From the NCBI RefSeq assembly GCF_036898095.1, contig NC_090728.1:85845789-85909788 (forward strand): a stretch of 64,000 nt of DNA. Direction: 5' to 3'. The notes beneath the pieces were generated by a model that saw only the letters and a program-made list of their open reading frames with translations, did not search any database and was not told where the DNA came from. This DNA comes from Palaemon carinicauda. Its lineage: Eukaryota; Arthropoda; Malacostraca; Decapoda; Palaemonidae. This document shows, piece after piece, positions 32,301 to 44,092 of this stretch. A program made the translations under genes and the position numbers. How positions within the stretch are numbered: the first letter of the stretch is position 1; the number at the start of each line of letters is the position of its first letter.

Positions 32301-34547
32301 AAGCCTCATAAGACTGGTTAAAGGCTGGAGAGGTGGTGGAGGCACCGGGAAGCTGGCTCTTAGGGAGCAGAACGGTGACATAGTCGTCCGATGAAGGAGC
32401 CTGAGAGGTGGAAGGCTGTGCAGGAGCAGCAGGAGATGGAGGAAGAGGCTGACGGAAAACAGACGAACTACTCTGCTGTTGCCGGAACTGGGTGGAGGTA
32501 TACGGGCGGAGCTTCTTCCTACCCCGGGCTTGGTAATTTGCGGGATCATACTTCCGCTTAGGAGTCAAACCCCAACGGGCTTTAAGGCTCTGATTAACCC
32601 TAGTAGCCTCTGCCAAGACTTCCTCCACAAGATCCTCAGGGAAAAGATTTGAACCCCAGCAAGAGGACCGGATAAGTTTATTAGGCTCGTGCCTAATAGT
32701 CGCCTCAGCCAGGATGTGTTTGCGGCACCTACGTTTAGCAATAGCAAAGTCATATAGATCGAAATATAACGACTGCAAAGTAGCCTTATTGAGAGACTTA
32801 AAGATACTCTCAGTATCATAAGTTAAGGCTATCGACTCCGTAGACGTGGCCAAGTTCAAAGTTCGCCCAACACGTAGGCGGGAATCATACTCCTGTTTAA
32901 TAAGAGATTCCGGGAGACGGGGAAGCCGTTCACTAAACATAACTGAAGCACAGTCCGCTGTTAACTTGCCAGAAGTAAAAGTGGTATGGACATTGTCCCA
33001 ACACTCATTACCTGAAGGAAGAAGGAGGGAGATCGGATCCACCTCTCGGATGGGAGGCAAGGGCTTCTCCTCCAGAGCATATTGGAAAGCAAGCTCTGCA
33101 ACCTTATTGACGCATGGAGTCACGGTGTTCTTGTCCATTAAGAACATTGTGAAAGAACTCTTATAAGGCGTCAACATGGTATTGGTGCAACCAATATCAT
33201 TCAGGAACCTAGCCCAAACAGATTGGGCTTGTTCTTTTGGGAAAATGACAGTCTCTTTGGGGACCTTATCCAGCCGAACCAGAGCTTCCTCGGTAAGCCT
33301 GGCATAACCATGAAATGGAAATGCGAGACCAGGAGGAAAGAATTCAAAATCCTCTAGAGGACGAGTACCAAGACCTACCAATGTTAACATCCCATCTGAG
33401 AATGGGGAATGAAGAGCCATGCGCCAAGGGTTATTCTTGGTAAACGGCGGAAGTTTAGAGGCATCCGGGATGAAAGAGCTTTGAACTCGCTCCGGAGCAC
33501 CTTGCTCTAATGCCCCAAGTCTCTGACCAATGTTAGAGAACATCGTGTCCATCTTGGCATGCATTTCCGACACAATCTTAGATTGCATCTCCGACACGAT
33601 ACGAAGCATGGCTGATTCGGAAAGGCCCGGGCTAGGAGCAGAAGTGGCGGGTTGTACTCCCGGGTCGTGAGACTTAGAGGAGGAGCCGGAAGCCTTAGAT
33701 GACGGGTTTGTATTAGACTTGGAACTATGGGAAGCCTTGTGGGGCTTACGAGCTTTTGGCAAAGTTCTCGATGTAGACTTATCTTTGGGGGGAACCGGGT
33801 GTGATCGATGAGACGAATCACGGTCCCCAGAAAAACCATGGAAAGAAGAGAGATCAGATGAAGAAGAAAGAGCGGGGCTGAGGATAGGAATCTCAGCGCC
33901 GGTAACACCTGCCTCACTTACCACCCTACCTGCATCTGGATCATCCAACAACATAGGCTCAACGTCCAAGTTCATGGAAGCCACATTGTCTTCCAGATCT
34001 CCGGGGGCATCCAACGGATCTTGTTCCTGGTCGATGAATCCCACTATGGTGGCATCAATGTCGGCAATGATGGGTGCCGCAACATGCCTAGCCACAGCGG
34101 CTGAAGACTTGGCATTAGGGTAGATCATGGCACAGTAGTCTTCAGATAGGACGTAAGGCTGTTTAGATTTCACGTTTCGGGCAAATCCCCCAACCCACAC
34201 TTTCAGGGTGGCCCGAGCCGCAGTCTTCTGCTCTGGGGATGCCTGAAATAATAGTGGGAATTACAAAAAGGAAGATTCCCAGCAGTCCTTCAAGACCATA
34301 GAAATCTTACTAAATAGTGTATGTATACCAAAAAAGGTAAAATAATTAGGAAGGCAACATAGCCAACGGGACTCACCGAATCAGATCCGAGGGTGGTGAT
34401 GAGGTCAAAACAGACCATACAGTTATCAGGGTGCCAGACCACGATGTCCTCCAGCTGAACTCCGCAGAGGGCGTGAGACCTACATACAGTGTGGCCACAA
34501 GGCTGATGAAGAACAGCCACACAAGCCGTCGTCTGACAATGCACCAT
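32299..34547 (-). CDS. E3 gag-like protein, two exons
   Basis: Predicted exon 1 is 34377-34547 (57 codons), starting MVHCQTTACV with Cys/His pairs (CGHTVCRSHALC, NCMVC), which looks like a zinc-binding module. Intron 34243-34376 (134 bp) has donor GTGAGT and acceptor TTTCAG in phase 0. Exon 2 (32299-34242) runs in frame to the stop, giving about 704 residues. Exon 2 has an acidic then Ser-rich region, a MLRIVSEMQSKIVSEMHAK coiled-coil-like stretch, NNPWRMALHSPF, the ATIRHEPNKLI block, and a Gln/Pro/Ser-rich end with SPAFNQSYEA. The order of landmarks is shared with gag of E1 and E2. Without splicing, exon 1 hits a stop soon after the donor, and exon 2 has no upstream ATG nearby. Confidence 0.87.
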
Positions 34548-35823
34548 CTATAAAAAGAATAGTATATGAGAAACTGTAATTCTCTTAAGTAGGGGCGGGT
34601 CCGGAGGACCCGGGACTAAACATGAGTCTAACTTAAGACTAGAGCTTAACTGTAATACTCTTAAGTAGGGGCGGGTCCGGAGGACCCGGGCCTAAACATA
34701 AGTCTAACTTAAGACTAGAGTATAGCTATCCATTCCGGTCGAGCCGGGATCATAAAGAAGGATGCAACAAAGAATTAAGACACATGGTGTCTGATTTCCC
34801 GGAGCGAGGTTAAGCCCCGGGCCGGGAAATAAAAGTACATCCATAAACCAATACATATAGGAACTCCGGGATAGTGATCTGTCATATATAATCATATATA
34901 ATCATAGGAACTGTTATAAATTAAGAGGGGGGCGGAACTGTAGATAAGAACCGCCAACAGAACCCGGAGGGTTTCGTATAACATAATAAAAGTGTGATAG
35001 GTAAATATAAAATAGGGTGCACCGGGATCCTACTCTGTTGACCGGTGGCCAACCCGTCTAGACAGAGACGAAACCGCCGGGACACCCGGAGGACAAAGTC
35101 CATAAACACTGAACTACCCCCTCTAAAAGGAGGGAAGGCAACGGTCCCCTAGGGGAGGGGGGAGAGAAGCCTAGCCACCCACCTAGCGATAGGGGGAGCT
35201 TGGGGGAGGATCACGTGATACGAAGCAGCAGGGCTACCAACTGACGATCCCCAAACACAGATCATACGGAGTAATAAGCACAAATATTCATTATAAAAGT
35301 AATAGCGTTGACAAATATATAAATATACACATAAAAAATTTAGGGCCAGGCGTGCAACATAATAAATAAATCCCAAAGGACAACAACCTGATGGCTTATA
35401 TAATAAAATTGCCGCCTAGTAACGAAGGTCGGCAAGCCATCTACGATACGTAACTGATATCGGCCCTAAATATGAACCACAAGGGTTCTAAACGCTAAAT
35501 AATGAATATCCACAATAAAAACATATAAAATTTAAACTAATAATAAAATTAATACACTTAGTAACACCGCGAGTGAAACTAAAAGCTCTCAAAACAGGAG
35601 TACCAACTGTAAGCGGAATCGAGCAAGACCGAGATGATCGAAGAGAATAAACTCCTATAATTTAAATATTAAACGATCTAGATTGCTCAAAACACAGCAA
35701 AACATAGCTTGGTACTTAACTTAGACGGTGTCTCCTGGGAAACCGATGAAGAAGCCATAATCCAGTGAAAAATAAGGCAAAACACGAGAGCACAAAAAAG
35801 CGGGTTACAACACAGGCGTGCTA
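34548..35823 (-). other. E3 5' leader region
   Basis: About 1.3 kb between gag exon 1 and the 5' terminal repeat. It contains a 77-bp direct repeat: taagtaggggcgggtccgga appears at about 34587 and 34664, each followed by acttaagactagag. A CCGG/GGCC-containing segment lies at 34800-35170. No ORF looks real. It probably carries promoter and untranslated leader, but no motif is recognised. Confidence 0.5.
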
Positions 35824-36095
35824 AAAAGGAGTTGAGTTCTGAGCGGATGCAGAGTTGGTGGTGCCGAGTGAGGTTGAACGGCTCTCCTCTATTGGGGTCT
35901 TTGTCGTGGATGAATCTAAATAGTGCGGGACCTCTGGATTATACGCCCAATTTTATACCGACACCAATAGGTGAGCGAGCTAGTTAACCTAGCACTCCTT
36001 TACATTTTTTCTCTGGTATATTTAGCAGTAAATTACCTAAGAATAAGTGCTAATAGGAGCTTATTCACTGGCCGGCACAGGTTCAAGCCCAGAAA
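35824..36095 (-). repeat. E3 right (5') inverted terminal repeat
   Basis: Inverse partner of 28637-28935. It ends in gttcaagcccagAAA; the AAA at 36093-36095 is also the first three bases of E4. Confidence 0.93.
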
Positions 36096-36277
36096 TGATA
36101 TTTTGATTATAGAATAAATTTTTGAATATACTTACCCGGTGAATATATAATAGCTGACGTCTCCGACGGCTCGACAGATTCCAAAAACTCGCGAGCGATT
36201 GCCGTGAAGGTTGCGGGTGTGCCCACCAGCGCCGACTATCGGCCAGATACCGCATATACTTGTCAATTTCTCCAGTT
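36093..36277 (-). repeat. E4 left (3') inverted terminal repeat
   Basis: Inverse partner of 42325-42488; shared words include ggtgaatatataatagctga, cgtctccgacggctcgacag and gcgccgactatcggccagat. The left edge carries about 25 extra outer bases. Confidence 0.92.
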
Positions 36278-36327
36278 CTTCTCAGTCCGCTGGGTCTCTA
36301 TCGGGGAGGAAGGGAGGGCCTTTAATC

Positions 36328-36424
36328 TATATATTCACCAGGTAAGTATATTCAAAAATTTATTTTATAATCAAAATATCATTTTTAAATATTAAACTTA
36401 GCCGGTGAATATATAATAGCTGAT
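36328..36424 (-). repeat. E4 internal complementary region (ICR)
   Basis: The left half (aagtatattcaaaaattta then taatcaaaatatcat) is the reverse complement of the left edge. The right half (tttaaatattaaacttagcc then ggtgaatatataatagctga) is the reverse complement of the right edge. They meet at a T5 run. Confidence 0.93.
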
Positions 36425-36800
36425 TCACACCCATGGTGGACCAGTATTAATACAATAAAGGCGTATATGCTCAAGAGTTTTTGACAACTATTCAAAAAAC
36501 AGACTTAAGTATAGGTACCTGGTAAGGAAGCTGACTCTGATAATTACTCTGCCTCATTAGTCCGCTATCCTCACGAAGCCCAGCGATCCTCTTAGGATGC
36601 TGAAAGACTCCCAGGAGCTGCTATATCCAGGGTGAACACCCCTATAACAGGACCTCATCAATACCCTTAATCTGGGCGCTCTCAAGAAACAATATTTTGA
36701 CCACCCGCCAAATCAAAAAGATTGCGAAAGACTTCTTAGTCTCCCGTACAACCCAAACTAAGATTAAAAATTTCAAGAGTAGATTAAAAGGATATTGGGA

Positions 36801-37840
36801 TTAAGGGAATGTAGTGGTAGAGCCTTCACCCACTACTGCACTCGCTGCTACGAATGGTCCCAGTGTGTAGCAGTCCTCATAAAGAGTCTGGACATCTTTC
36901 AAGTAATATGAAGCGAAAACCGACTTGCCTCTCCAAAAGGTCGCGTCCATAATACTTTTAATGGATCTATTTTGCTTAAACGCTACAGAAGTTGCTATCG
37001 CTCTAACTTCATGAGCCTTGACTTTAAGTAAATTATGATCCTTCTCACTTAATTGAGAGTGTGCCTCCCGAATCAAAAGTCTAATAAAATAAGACCACGC
37101 ATTCTTAGACATGGGCAAAGAGGGCTTTTTAACGGAGCACCATAAAGCCTCTGAACAACCTCATCGCGGTTTAGTTCTGGATAAACAAAATTTAAGAGCT
37201 CTAACGGGGCACAGCACTCTTTCAACTTCATTCCCCACAATCTCAGAAAGACTGGGGATTTCAAATGATTTAGGCCAAGGACGAGACGGAAGTTCATTCT
37301 TGGCCAAAAAACCAAGTTGAAGAGCGCATACTGCTTTATTAGCGGAGAAGCCGATGTTCTTGCTAAAAGCATGTATCTCACTAACCCTTTTAGCCGAAGC
37401 CAAGCTCACCAAAAAAAGTGTCTTGAGGGTAAGATCCTTCAGGGAGGCTGAATCTAATGGTTCAAACCTGTCTGACATAAGGAACTGTAGGACCACGTCC
37501 AAGTTCCAAGCAGGAGTCGAAATATGACGCTCCTTGGAAGTCTCGAAAGACTTAAGCAGGTCTTGGAGATCTTTGTTATTAGAAAGATCCAAACCCTTAT
37601 GCCTGAAAACAGAAGCTAACATGCTTCTGTAGCCTTTAATGGTGGATGCAGAGAGGGAGCGACCGTTTCTCAGATAAGGCAGAAAATCCGCAATCTGCGC
37701 TACAGAGGCACTTGGAAGAGGAAATAGAGGAGGACTTGCACCAGTCTCTAAATACCTCCCATTTCGACTGATAGATCCTGATGGTAGAGGATCTTCTAGC
37801 CCTCGCGATCGCTTAGCTGCCTCCTTCGAAAACCCTCGAG
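36801..37840 (-). pseudogene. E4 tyrosine recombinase, frameshifted
   Basis: Integrase-like enzyme of the element, in three or four frame pieces. Piece 37161-37622 holds DLTLKTLFLVSLASAKRVSEI with the first catalytic Arg, and LGFLAKNELPSRPWPKS. Piece 36801-37118 holds HEVRAIATS (His and Arg), DATFWRGKSVFASYYLKD (Trp and nucleophile Tyr), then GPFVAASAVVGEG and a stop at 36801. The N-terminal part (QIADFLPYL, ASTIKGYRSM) reaches about 37730 and is out of frame with what precedes it. Catalytic residues survive, but frameshifts near 37160 and 37725 break the gene. Confidence 0.87.
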
Positions 37841-39310
37841 CTCAAAAGTGTCTTTTGATAGTCTGAAGGCAGTTAGACGAAGCGTGGGGAGGCTTTGATG
37901 AAATCTCTTTACGTGAGGCTGTCGCAAGAGATCCATCCGTAACGGCAGACTTCTTGGAACGTCTACCAGCCATAGAAGTACCTCTGTGAACCACTCTCTC
38001 GCGGGCCAGAGTGGAGCAACCAATGTCAACCTGGTCCCTTCGTGAGAGGTGAACTTCTGCAGCACCTTGTTTAGGATCTTGAAAGGTGGAAAGGCATAAA
38101 CGTCCAGGTGAGACCAGTCCAGCAGGAAAGCGTCTATGTGGGCTGCCTCTGGATCTGGAACTGGAAAGCAGTAAGTCGAGAGCCTCTTTGTCAGTGTCGC
38201 AAAAAGATCTATGGTGGGTTGACCCCATGTCATCCATAGCTTCTCGCACACAGTCTTATGCAATGTCCACTCCATGGAGATGACTTGTCCTCTTCTGCTG
38301 AGGCAGTCCGCCAAGACATTCATTTTTCCTTGCACAAATCTCGCCAAAGGAGAGATGTTACTTGCCTTAAATGGAGTTCCTTCTGATCCGTGGATCAAAG
38401 ACCCGAGCATTCCAGACTGTCCAGTGGAGCTCCCTAACCCAAATCCGATGCATCTGAATACAACACAAGGTTTGGGTTCTTGATCGCAAGAGAAAAACCT
38501 TCTCGAAGTCTGATGTTGCTGTCCCACCAAGTTAGACATGTCTAGACTGAGTTGGAGATTGGGAAAGAGATACTCTCTAAGCCCTTCTCCTTGTTCCAAT
38601 GGTTTAGGTGAAATTGGAGAGGGCAAAGGTTGAATCTCCCCAGAGAGATAAACTACTCCAGCGATGAAAGAGTTCCCACGAGGCTCGTTCAAACTCTTAC
38701 AAAGCAACTGTTTTTCTCTTGCAAGTGAAGGACTTTTAACAGAGCTTGTTCCATTCTTGTGGGAGACAAAAAGGCCCGAAAAAAATCCGACACTGTATCT
38801 CCATTCCCAAATAAAGAATAGTCTGGGATGGAGTACTGTAAGTTACGACTTCTCTACGTTCACTATGAGACCTAGCTCCTTGGTTAGGTCTAATGTCCAT
38901 TAGAGGCCTTCCAGACAGCGATTTAATGACGACGCCCTGATTAGCCAGTCGTCAAAATACAGGGAGGCTCTGAATCCTCCAAAAAAAAATGTAGAAAGCT
39001 TGCTACATTTTGCAAGGGCCTTGTAAAAACAAGAGGAGCAGGAATGAGGCCGAAGCACAGTGCTCGAAATTGGTACATTACTTTCCCGTCCACAAACCTC
39101 AGATGTTGTTGAAAGTTTGGATGAATCGGGATGTAGAAGTATGCATCCTGAAGGTCGAGAGAGACCATCCAGTCGCCTTCCCTTACTGCTGCCAAGACAG
39201 ATTTGGTAGTCTTCATTGTGAACTTTGTCTTGACAATGAACGCATTGAGCGCACTTACATCTTAAGTACTCCTGCAGTGAACGTGGCTGCCAGATCATTG
39301 GAGCCATCCC
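37796..39310 (-). pseudogene. E4 pol remnants: RT, RNase H and methyltransferase-like domain
   Basis: RT pieces (38900-39307) show GDWMVSLDLQDAYFYIPIHP, YQFRALCFGL and a YFDDW active site in another frame near 38940. The next 200 bp are degraded. The RNase H end (FVQGKMNVLADCLSRRGQVI) and methyltransferase-like domain (TIDLFATL, FLLDWSHLDVYAFPPFKIL, TLVAPLWPAREWF) are in one frame at 37796-38707. The frame then runs past the domain with Leu/Arg-rich sequence overlapping the start of YR. Same layout as E5. Confidence 0.82.
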
Positions 39311-39389
39311 TGATAGCCTTGTTCATGCATGACGTAATTGTATAGCAATACATTGACAACTGGAGAGACCTTCTTACTTAAGGCTCCCA

Positions 39390-41030
39390 GTGACCAATCT
39401 AACAAATAAAAAACTTCAAACGCTCGAAAAAACTCCTAACAGGAGATGGTCTAGTTCTGAAGCAGACCATAAAATCTTGGAGCGTCTCATGGCTAGACAA
39501 CGAGGAGAGTCCACTAGGCTTAAGAAGTCTCCCTGGGCAGAGGCAGGTACTCCCAAGCCGAGAACTTCTCCTCGAGCTTCTCCTGTGTCACACCAGACGC
39601 CCGAGCGAGAAGCTAATTAAGAAGGAGGAAAAGCAAAAGCAGACTTTCCTAAACTTCTCCTGGATTCCAACCAGTCTCCCAGTAAGAGCATGGCCCTCTT
39701 GGAAGAACAAGAGAGAACTGACTTCGTAAATGTAGGAGTTGAAGAAAGTCATGCCAAGAGTAAACTCAGACGGCGGAGCAGCCGTTACAAAACGAGTAGG
39801 ACAAAATTTCACTAAAGAAATTCATAATTAAAAAACAAGGGATTGTTGGACCACCCTAGGTTATTCCTCTTCTGAATGACTCCCCAAAGGTACATTAGTT
39901 GAAAGGGGGTCATCTACTTCTTCAGAAGGCACATCATCTGATAAATCTAAAGTCTTGCGAGAAGGAGATTTATATTCAGAATGACGTGAAGGAAAAGCCT
40001 GACAGGCTACATCAACTTGTATATGAACAGAAGTTAAAGTTGGAGGGTTGATGTCACGTTGTGACTGCAGAGAATGTTATTCTACTACACGTCGTGACAG
40101 AAGTAACTGACGTTCAAACGTCCCGTAGTAACAGCGGTGACTGCTGTTCGATGCTATATCGTGACTACGATGACTGACCCTCGACGTCACGTCATGTCTA
40201 CAGTGTCTACCGCTCAACGTCACGTCGTGTCTGCGGTGTCTGCATCTCAACGTCACGCTGTGACTGAGGTGGCTGACGTTCAAAGCGATCAAAGTTACAT
40301 CGAGATTTATGCTCCGCATCTCGCTTAACAGCAAAGCTGTCACTAGAGATAACGTCAGCGTGGCGTAACAAAGCTCGTCTAGAAGGTTGAAGACCCGAAT
40401 CACGTATCCCAGAACCGTGACGTACAAAAAGCAAAGGATCCTTTCGCACAGGAACAGGATCGAAAGCTTCTATTGAAGAAGAAAGCTTTAACAGCATATC
40501 TAACTTCGGATCAACCTATGACTGCAGTGGCTGACGTTCAAACGTCACGTAGTAAACAGCAGTGACTGCTGATCGATGCTATATCGAGACTACGGTGACT
40601 GACGCTCGATGTCACGTTGTGTCTACGGTGTCTACCGCTCAACGTCACGTCGAGTCTGTGGCAAAAACGTCTGTACATGAACATCATCGCTATGAACGGG
40701 ACTCTTATTATGACTACAGCTAGGACGTTGAACTTGTTCTGAAGGAACTAATAAATGTTTCAACCGTCTCGAAACTTTACGCCCAGGCTTTTAAAGAGAC
40801 GAATCATCGGAAGACGAGGAGAAACTTCGTCTCTCCTGTCTTATGGCAAGGATGTGCTTGCCGAGCAACGTCTGATACCTTTGAGGGAACGTCTGTTCGT
40901 TGGTTTACACTCCTCACTCCCTTAGGTCCTACGACATTCCTTCTCCCTGGTGCAGGGGAGCCTGAAAGAGGTCTCGGACTAGGCAAGTGACAAGCACGAA
41001 CAAACGAACCCTCCGCAACACAGAACATGT
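39390..41030 (-). pseudogene. E4 gag-like region (decayed, with internal peptide repeats)
   Basis: It is placed as gag from its position between leader and RT and from local similarity to the equivalent part of E5 (shared plus-strand words such as ctgggcagaggcaggtactc, cccaagccgagaacttctc and ggatgtgcttgccgag versus ggtgatcttggtgag). The stretch at 40060-40270 encodes a degenerate HRxHDVT-type repeat in one minus frame (RHRRHDVTL, RHCRHDVTS, HRSHDIAS). A related block recurs at 40515-40670. No long uninterrupted frame exists. There is no recognised domain otherwise. Confidence 0.55.
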
Positions 41031-41498
41031 TTTTTGCACTTACTTCACTGATATCGTATTTTTCAATAATTTCACATTAAACATGAATAAATCTGATTTC
41101 TACCTGAAGCACGCAATTCTCCCTTACATCAAAAGGTTAGAATTGCGAAATGAGTCGTATAATGTAAGCACATTAGTACAAAATGAAACACACATGCAAA
41201 AATCAATAAACATATACATATATATCGAATAAAACGGAAATATATAAAGTTAAAAAGATCAGTGACTGGGGAGGAGACTAAACACTAGTTCACCAAGGAC
41301 TACGTTTTCAATCTCTCACCGTACAGTGCCTTGGGACGAGAATAAAAACTAAAACGTTTTATCCTCTCTCCCCGTACAGAGACTTGGGACGAGAGTAAAA
41401 AAAAAACTGAATCGAGAACAACGTTACTCGCTCCCAAACTCCTTGTACAGAGACTTGGGACGAGAATAAAGATCGGATCGTTCTCTCTCTCTCTCTCC

Positions 41499-41539
<41 letters not shown>

Positions 41540-42324
41540 CACTCACAAGAGAATGGCCCACTCACCCTTCGTCAATAACAGGTTATTTGACAAAAGGAAA
41601 AAACTGAAAGGACTAAGAAATTGAAAATTAACAAGTTCCTTTAAATTAGTATCTAAAACACTTCAGTTTGAAAGAAGAATGAACAAAACGTCAAAATCGA
41701 TTTACTCTTCCTGCAAAGTGAAACCGTGATTCTCTCTTTCTCTATCGTAACGATAGAGCGCAAACTGCGTAGCATAAATAAACCAAACGTTAGTTCATCT
41801 TTGAAAAAACAGCACGAAGACTATTCAAAGAATATATTTCTTAAAATATTTTCTAAAAAATATTCATTTCATCACTCTTACAGAGCAACTGTTTCAAACT
41901 AAACAAAAATAAAAGTTGAATGGGCTCAACGTTGTTTAACTTTGTTTTCCAAGTTAGGACCGCCTACAAATTATAGGTAAAGGCCGCATATAAACAAAAA
42001 CAAAATTTATCTTGATGTTTAGTATAAATGGAAAGCTAATCGAAGAGGCCTAATAAAGGCGGGTGAGATATAAAATATAAAATATATAGAGGTAAATCTA
42101 TAAATATCAACAATAATTTATAAAGTGATAAAATAATTACTAAAAGCCTTTAACACAAGGGCAAAACACTTTTCCTCTCCTTTCAAAAGCATTTCTTTTG
42201 AAAATAGTATTGAATAATCCAACACGGCGAAAGCAATAAAACCAAAACCAAGTACTTCACCAATTCGGTCGAAAACTCAAGGTCATAAAGCGAGCGGAAC
42301 CAACCTGTCGACAAGACCGACAGA
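41031..42324 (-). other. E4 5' leader with CT tract
   Basis: Non-coding. It holds three or four imperfect repeats built on cttgggacgagaataaa (about 41330-41470) and a CT microsatellite at 41482-41536. The same repeated words occur in the E5 leader (55790-55950), so they belong to the family leader. Confidence 0.6.
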
Positions 42325-42488
42325 GAAGAACTTGAGAAATTGACAAGTATATGCGGTATCTGGCCGATAGTCGGCGCTGGTGGGCACACCCGCAACCTTC
42401 ACGGCGATCGCTCGCGAGTTTTTGGAATCTGTCGAGCCGTCGGAGACGTCAGCTATTATATATTCACCGGCTAAGTTTAATATTTAAA
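42325..42488 (-). repeat. E4 right (5') inverted terminal repeat
   Basis: Inverse partner of 36093-36277. It ends in gtttaatatttaaa before flanking aagaaattgtg. Confidence 0.92.
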
Positions 42489-42603
42489 AAGAAATTGTGA
42501 ACAATGGCATCTGTTTAGCTTCCACGAGTCACAAACAATAAAATACAGCCTTCACCCTTCGTTCCTAGCAAAATCCTCATAGAGAGTACATGGCTGAGTT
42601 TGA

Positions 42604-42759
42604 CCTCTGACATTCACTCATTTTTATGTTTGTTTTTCTTGTTTTTGGCAAGAATTTTATCATTTCAAAGAGGAAAAGACAATTTCAACAACTTGCTAAC
42701 ACAAGGAAGAAGAAAATTTGCTCTATTAAGAGTTCAGAAGAGGTTGATATCGGTAGTGC

Positions 42760-42790
<31 letters not shown>

Positions 42791-43099
42791 GTGGATGGAG
42801 AAGCAACGGCCTTGCCTGATACAAGCAAAAGCAGCAAGATATTGAGCAAAAGGGTCTTCGTTTATGAGTAAATCATGATAAATAACTTTGTTTTCTTTTA
42901 TCAATACCCAAAACAAGAACATAAAATTCATAATAATCAGGAATTATTAATATTGTCTTAGAAAAACTTTGAACGCCCTCTGACATTCACTCATTTTTAC
43001 GTTTGTTTTTCTCGTTTTCAGCAAGAATCTTGTCATTTCAAACAAGGCAGAAAATTTTAACATCTTGCTAACATATGGAGGAAGAAAATTCGCTCTATT

Positions 43100-43170
<71 letters not shown>

Positions 43171-43505
43171 GTGTGGATGAAGAAGCGACGGCCCTCCCAG
43201 ACACGAGCAAAAGCAGCAAGATATTGAGCAAAAGGTTCTTCGTTTATGGGTAAATTATGACAGATAACTTTGTTTTTGTTTATCAATATCCAAAAATAGA
43301 ATATAAAATTCATAACAATCAAGATTTACTGATATTGAAAAACTTTGAACGGCCTCTGACATTCACGCAGTTTTACATTTGTTTTACTTGTTTTTGGCAA
43401 GAATTTTATCATTTCGAAGAGGAAAAGACAATTTCAACATCTTGCTAACATAAGGAAGAAGAAAATTTGCTCTATCAAGAGTTCAGAAGAGGGTAATATT
43501 GGTAG

Positions 43506-43588
<83 letters not shown>

Positions 43589-43774
43589 AGCGGCCGCCTT
43601 GCCTCACAGGAGAAAAAAGAAGCAAGATATTGAGCAAAAGGATCCTCATTTATGATTAAATTAGGATAAATAACTTTGTTTTCTTTTATTAAAGCCCAAA
43701 AAAGAACATAAAATTCACAATAATCATGATTTATTAATATTTTCTTTGTAAAAATACAAAGAAAAACTTAGAAC
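42604..43774. repeat. Tandem array, three copies of about 375 bp with GA tracts
   Basis: Copies start at about 42604, 42977 and 43353 with cctctgacattcac. Each continues with ttggcaagaattttatcatt-like sequence, a variable GA microsatellite (about 25 to 75 bases), gcagcaagatattgagcaaa and ataactttgttttctttta. The array lies immediately outside the right end of E4. ORFs across the GA tracts read only RE or SL repeats and are not genes. Confidence 0.9.
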
Positions 43775-44092
43775 GGCTGTATCTCAAAACTATACTTATT
43801 GATCTTCAAATTCAATAGACTCCCTTAGTTTTAAAGATATAGCATTGAAACTTGGTATATAATGTAGAAATACAACATAAAACAATGAAATAAAGCCCCT
43901 TTTTCAAATTTTTGCTTCATATTTTTTCTTAATTTTTTCCCTTGATTTTTAGTGTTTAATCATTTACCATAATGAAAAACTTCATATCTGGCAGAAAAAT
44001 TAATTTTAGAAAAAACTCTTCATTTTATTGGAGGACAATGTCAGGTTTATATAGGGTAGTAATCCCAGATCTTAGTAATAATTATCAAGGGA
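43775..44092. other. AT-rich interval, nothing identified
   Basis: Short AT-rich sequence between the tandem array and the CR1-like fragment. No coding or repeat structure is recognised. Confidence 0.5.

Larger units (their letters stand above)
28637..36095 (-). mobile_element. DIRS-type retrotransposon E3, apparently complete and intact
   Basis: A 7.46-kb element with all DIRS hallmarks: inverted terminal repeats (28637-28935 and 35824-36095), ICR (28980-29072), intron-containing gag, an uninterrupted RT-RNase H-methyltransferase ORF and an uninterrupted YR ORF, all on the minus strand. Catalytic residues of RT (YLDD) and YR (R, HxxR, Y) are present. Its right end shares the terminal AAA with E4. 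No flanking target duplication is expected for this mechanism, and none is seen. Intact frames suggest recent insertion. Confidence 0.95.
36093..42488 (-). mobile_element. DIRS-type retrotransposon E4, full length but decayed
   Basis: A 6.4-kb element whose left edge (AAATGATATTTTGATTATAG) directly continues from the right end of E3. Terminal repeats lie at 36093-36277 and 42325-42488 and an ICR at 36328-36424. Gene order on the minus strand is leader, gag, RT, RNase H-methyltransferase, YR. It belongs to the same family as E5 and is clearly distinct from E1-E3 in protein and terminal sequence. RT is frameshifted and the region joining RT and RNase H is degraded. Confidence 0.92.

Noticed and set aside
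40077..40497. Two overlapping minus ORFs in E4 as separate genes
   Set aside because: Both read the same short-period repeat in gag in alternative frames; not independent genes.
42600..43649. ORFs encoding RERERE or SLSLSL
   Set aside because: They arise only from GA/CT microsatellites.
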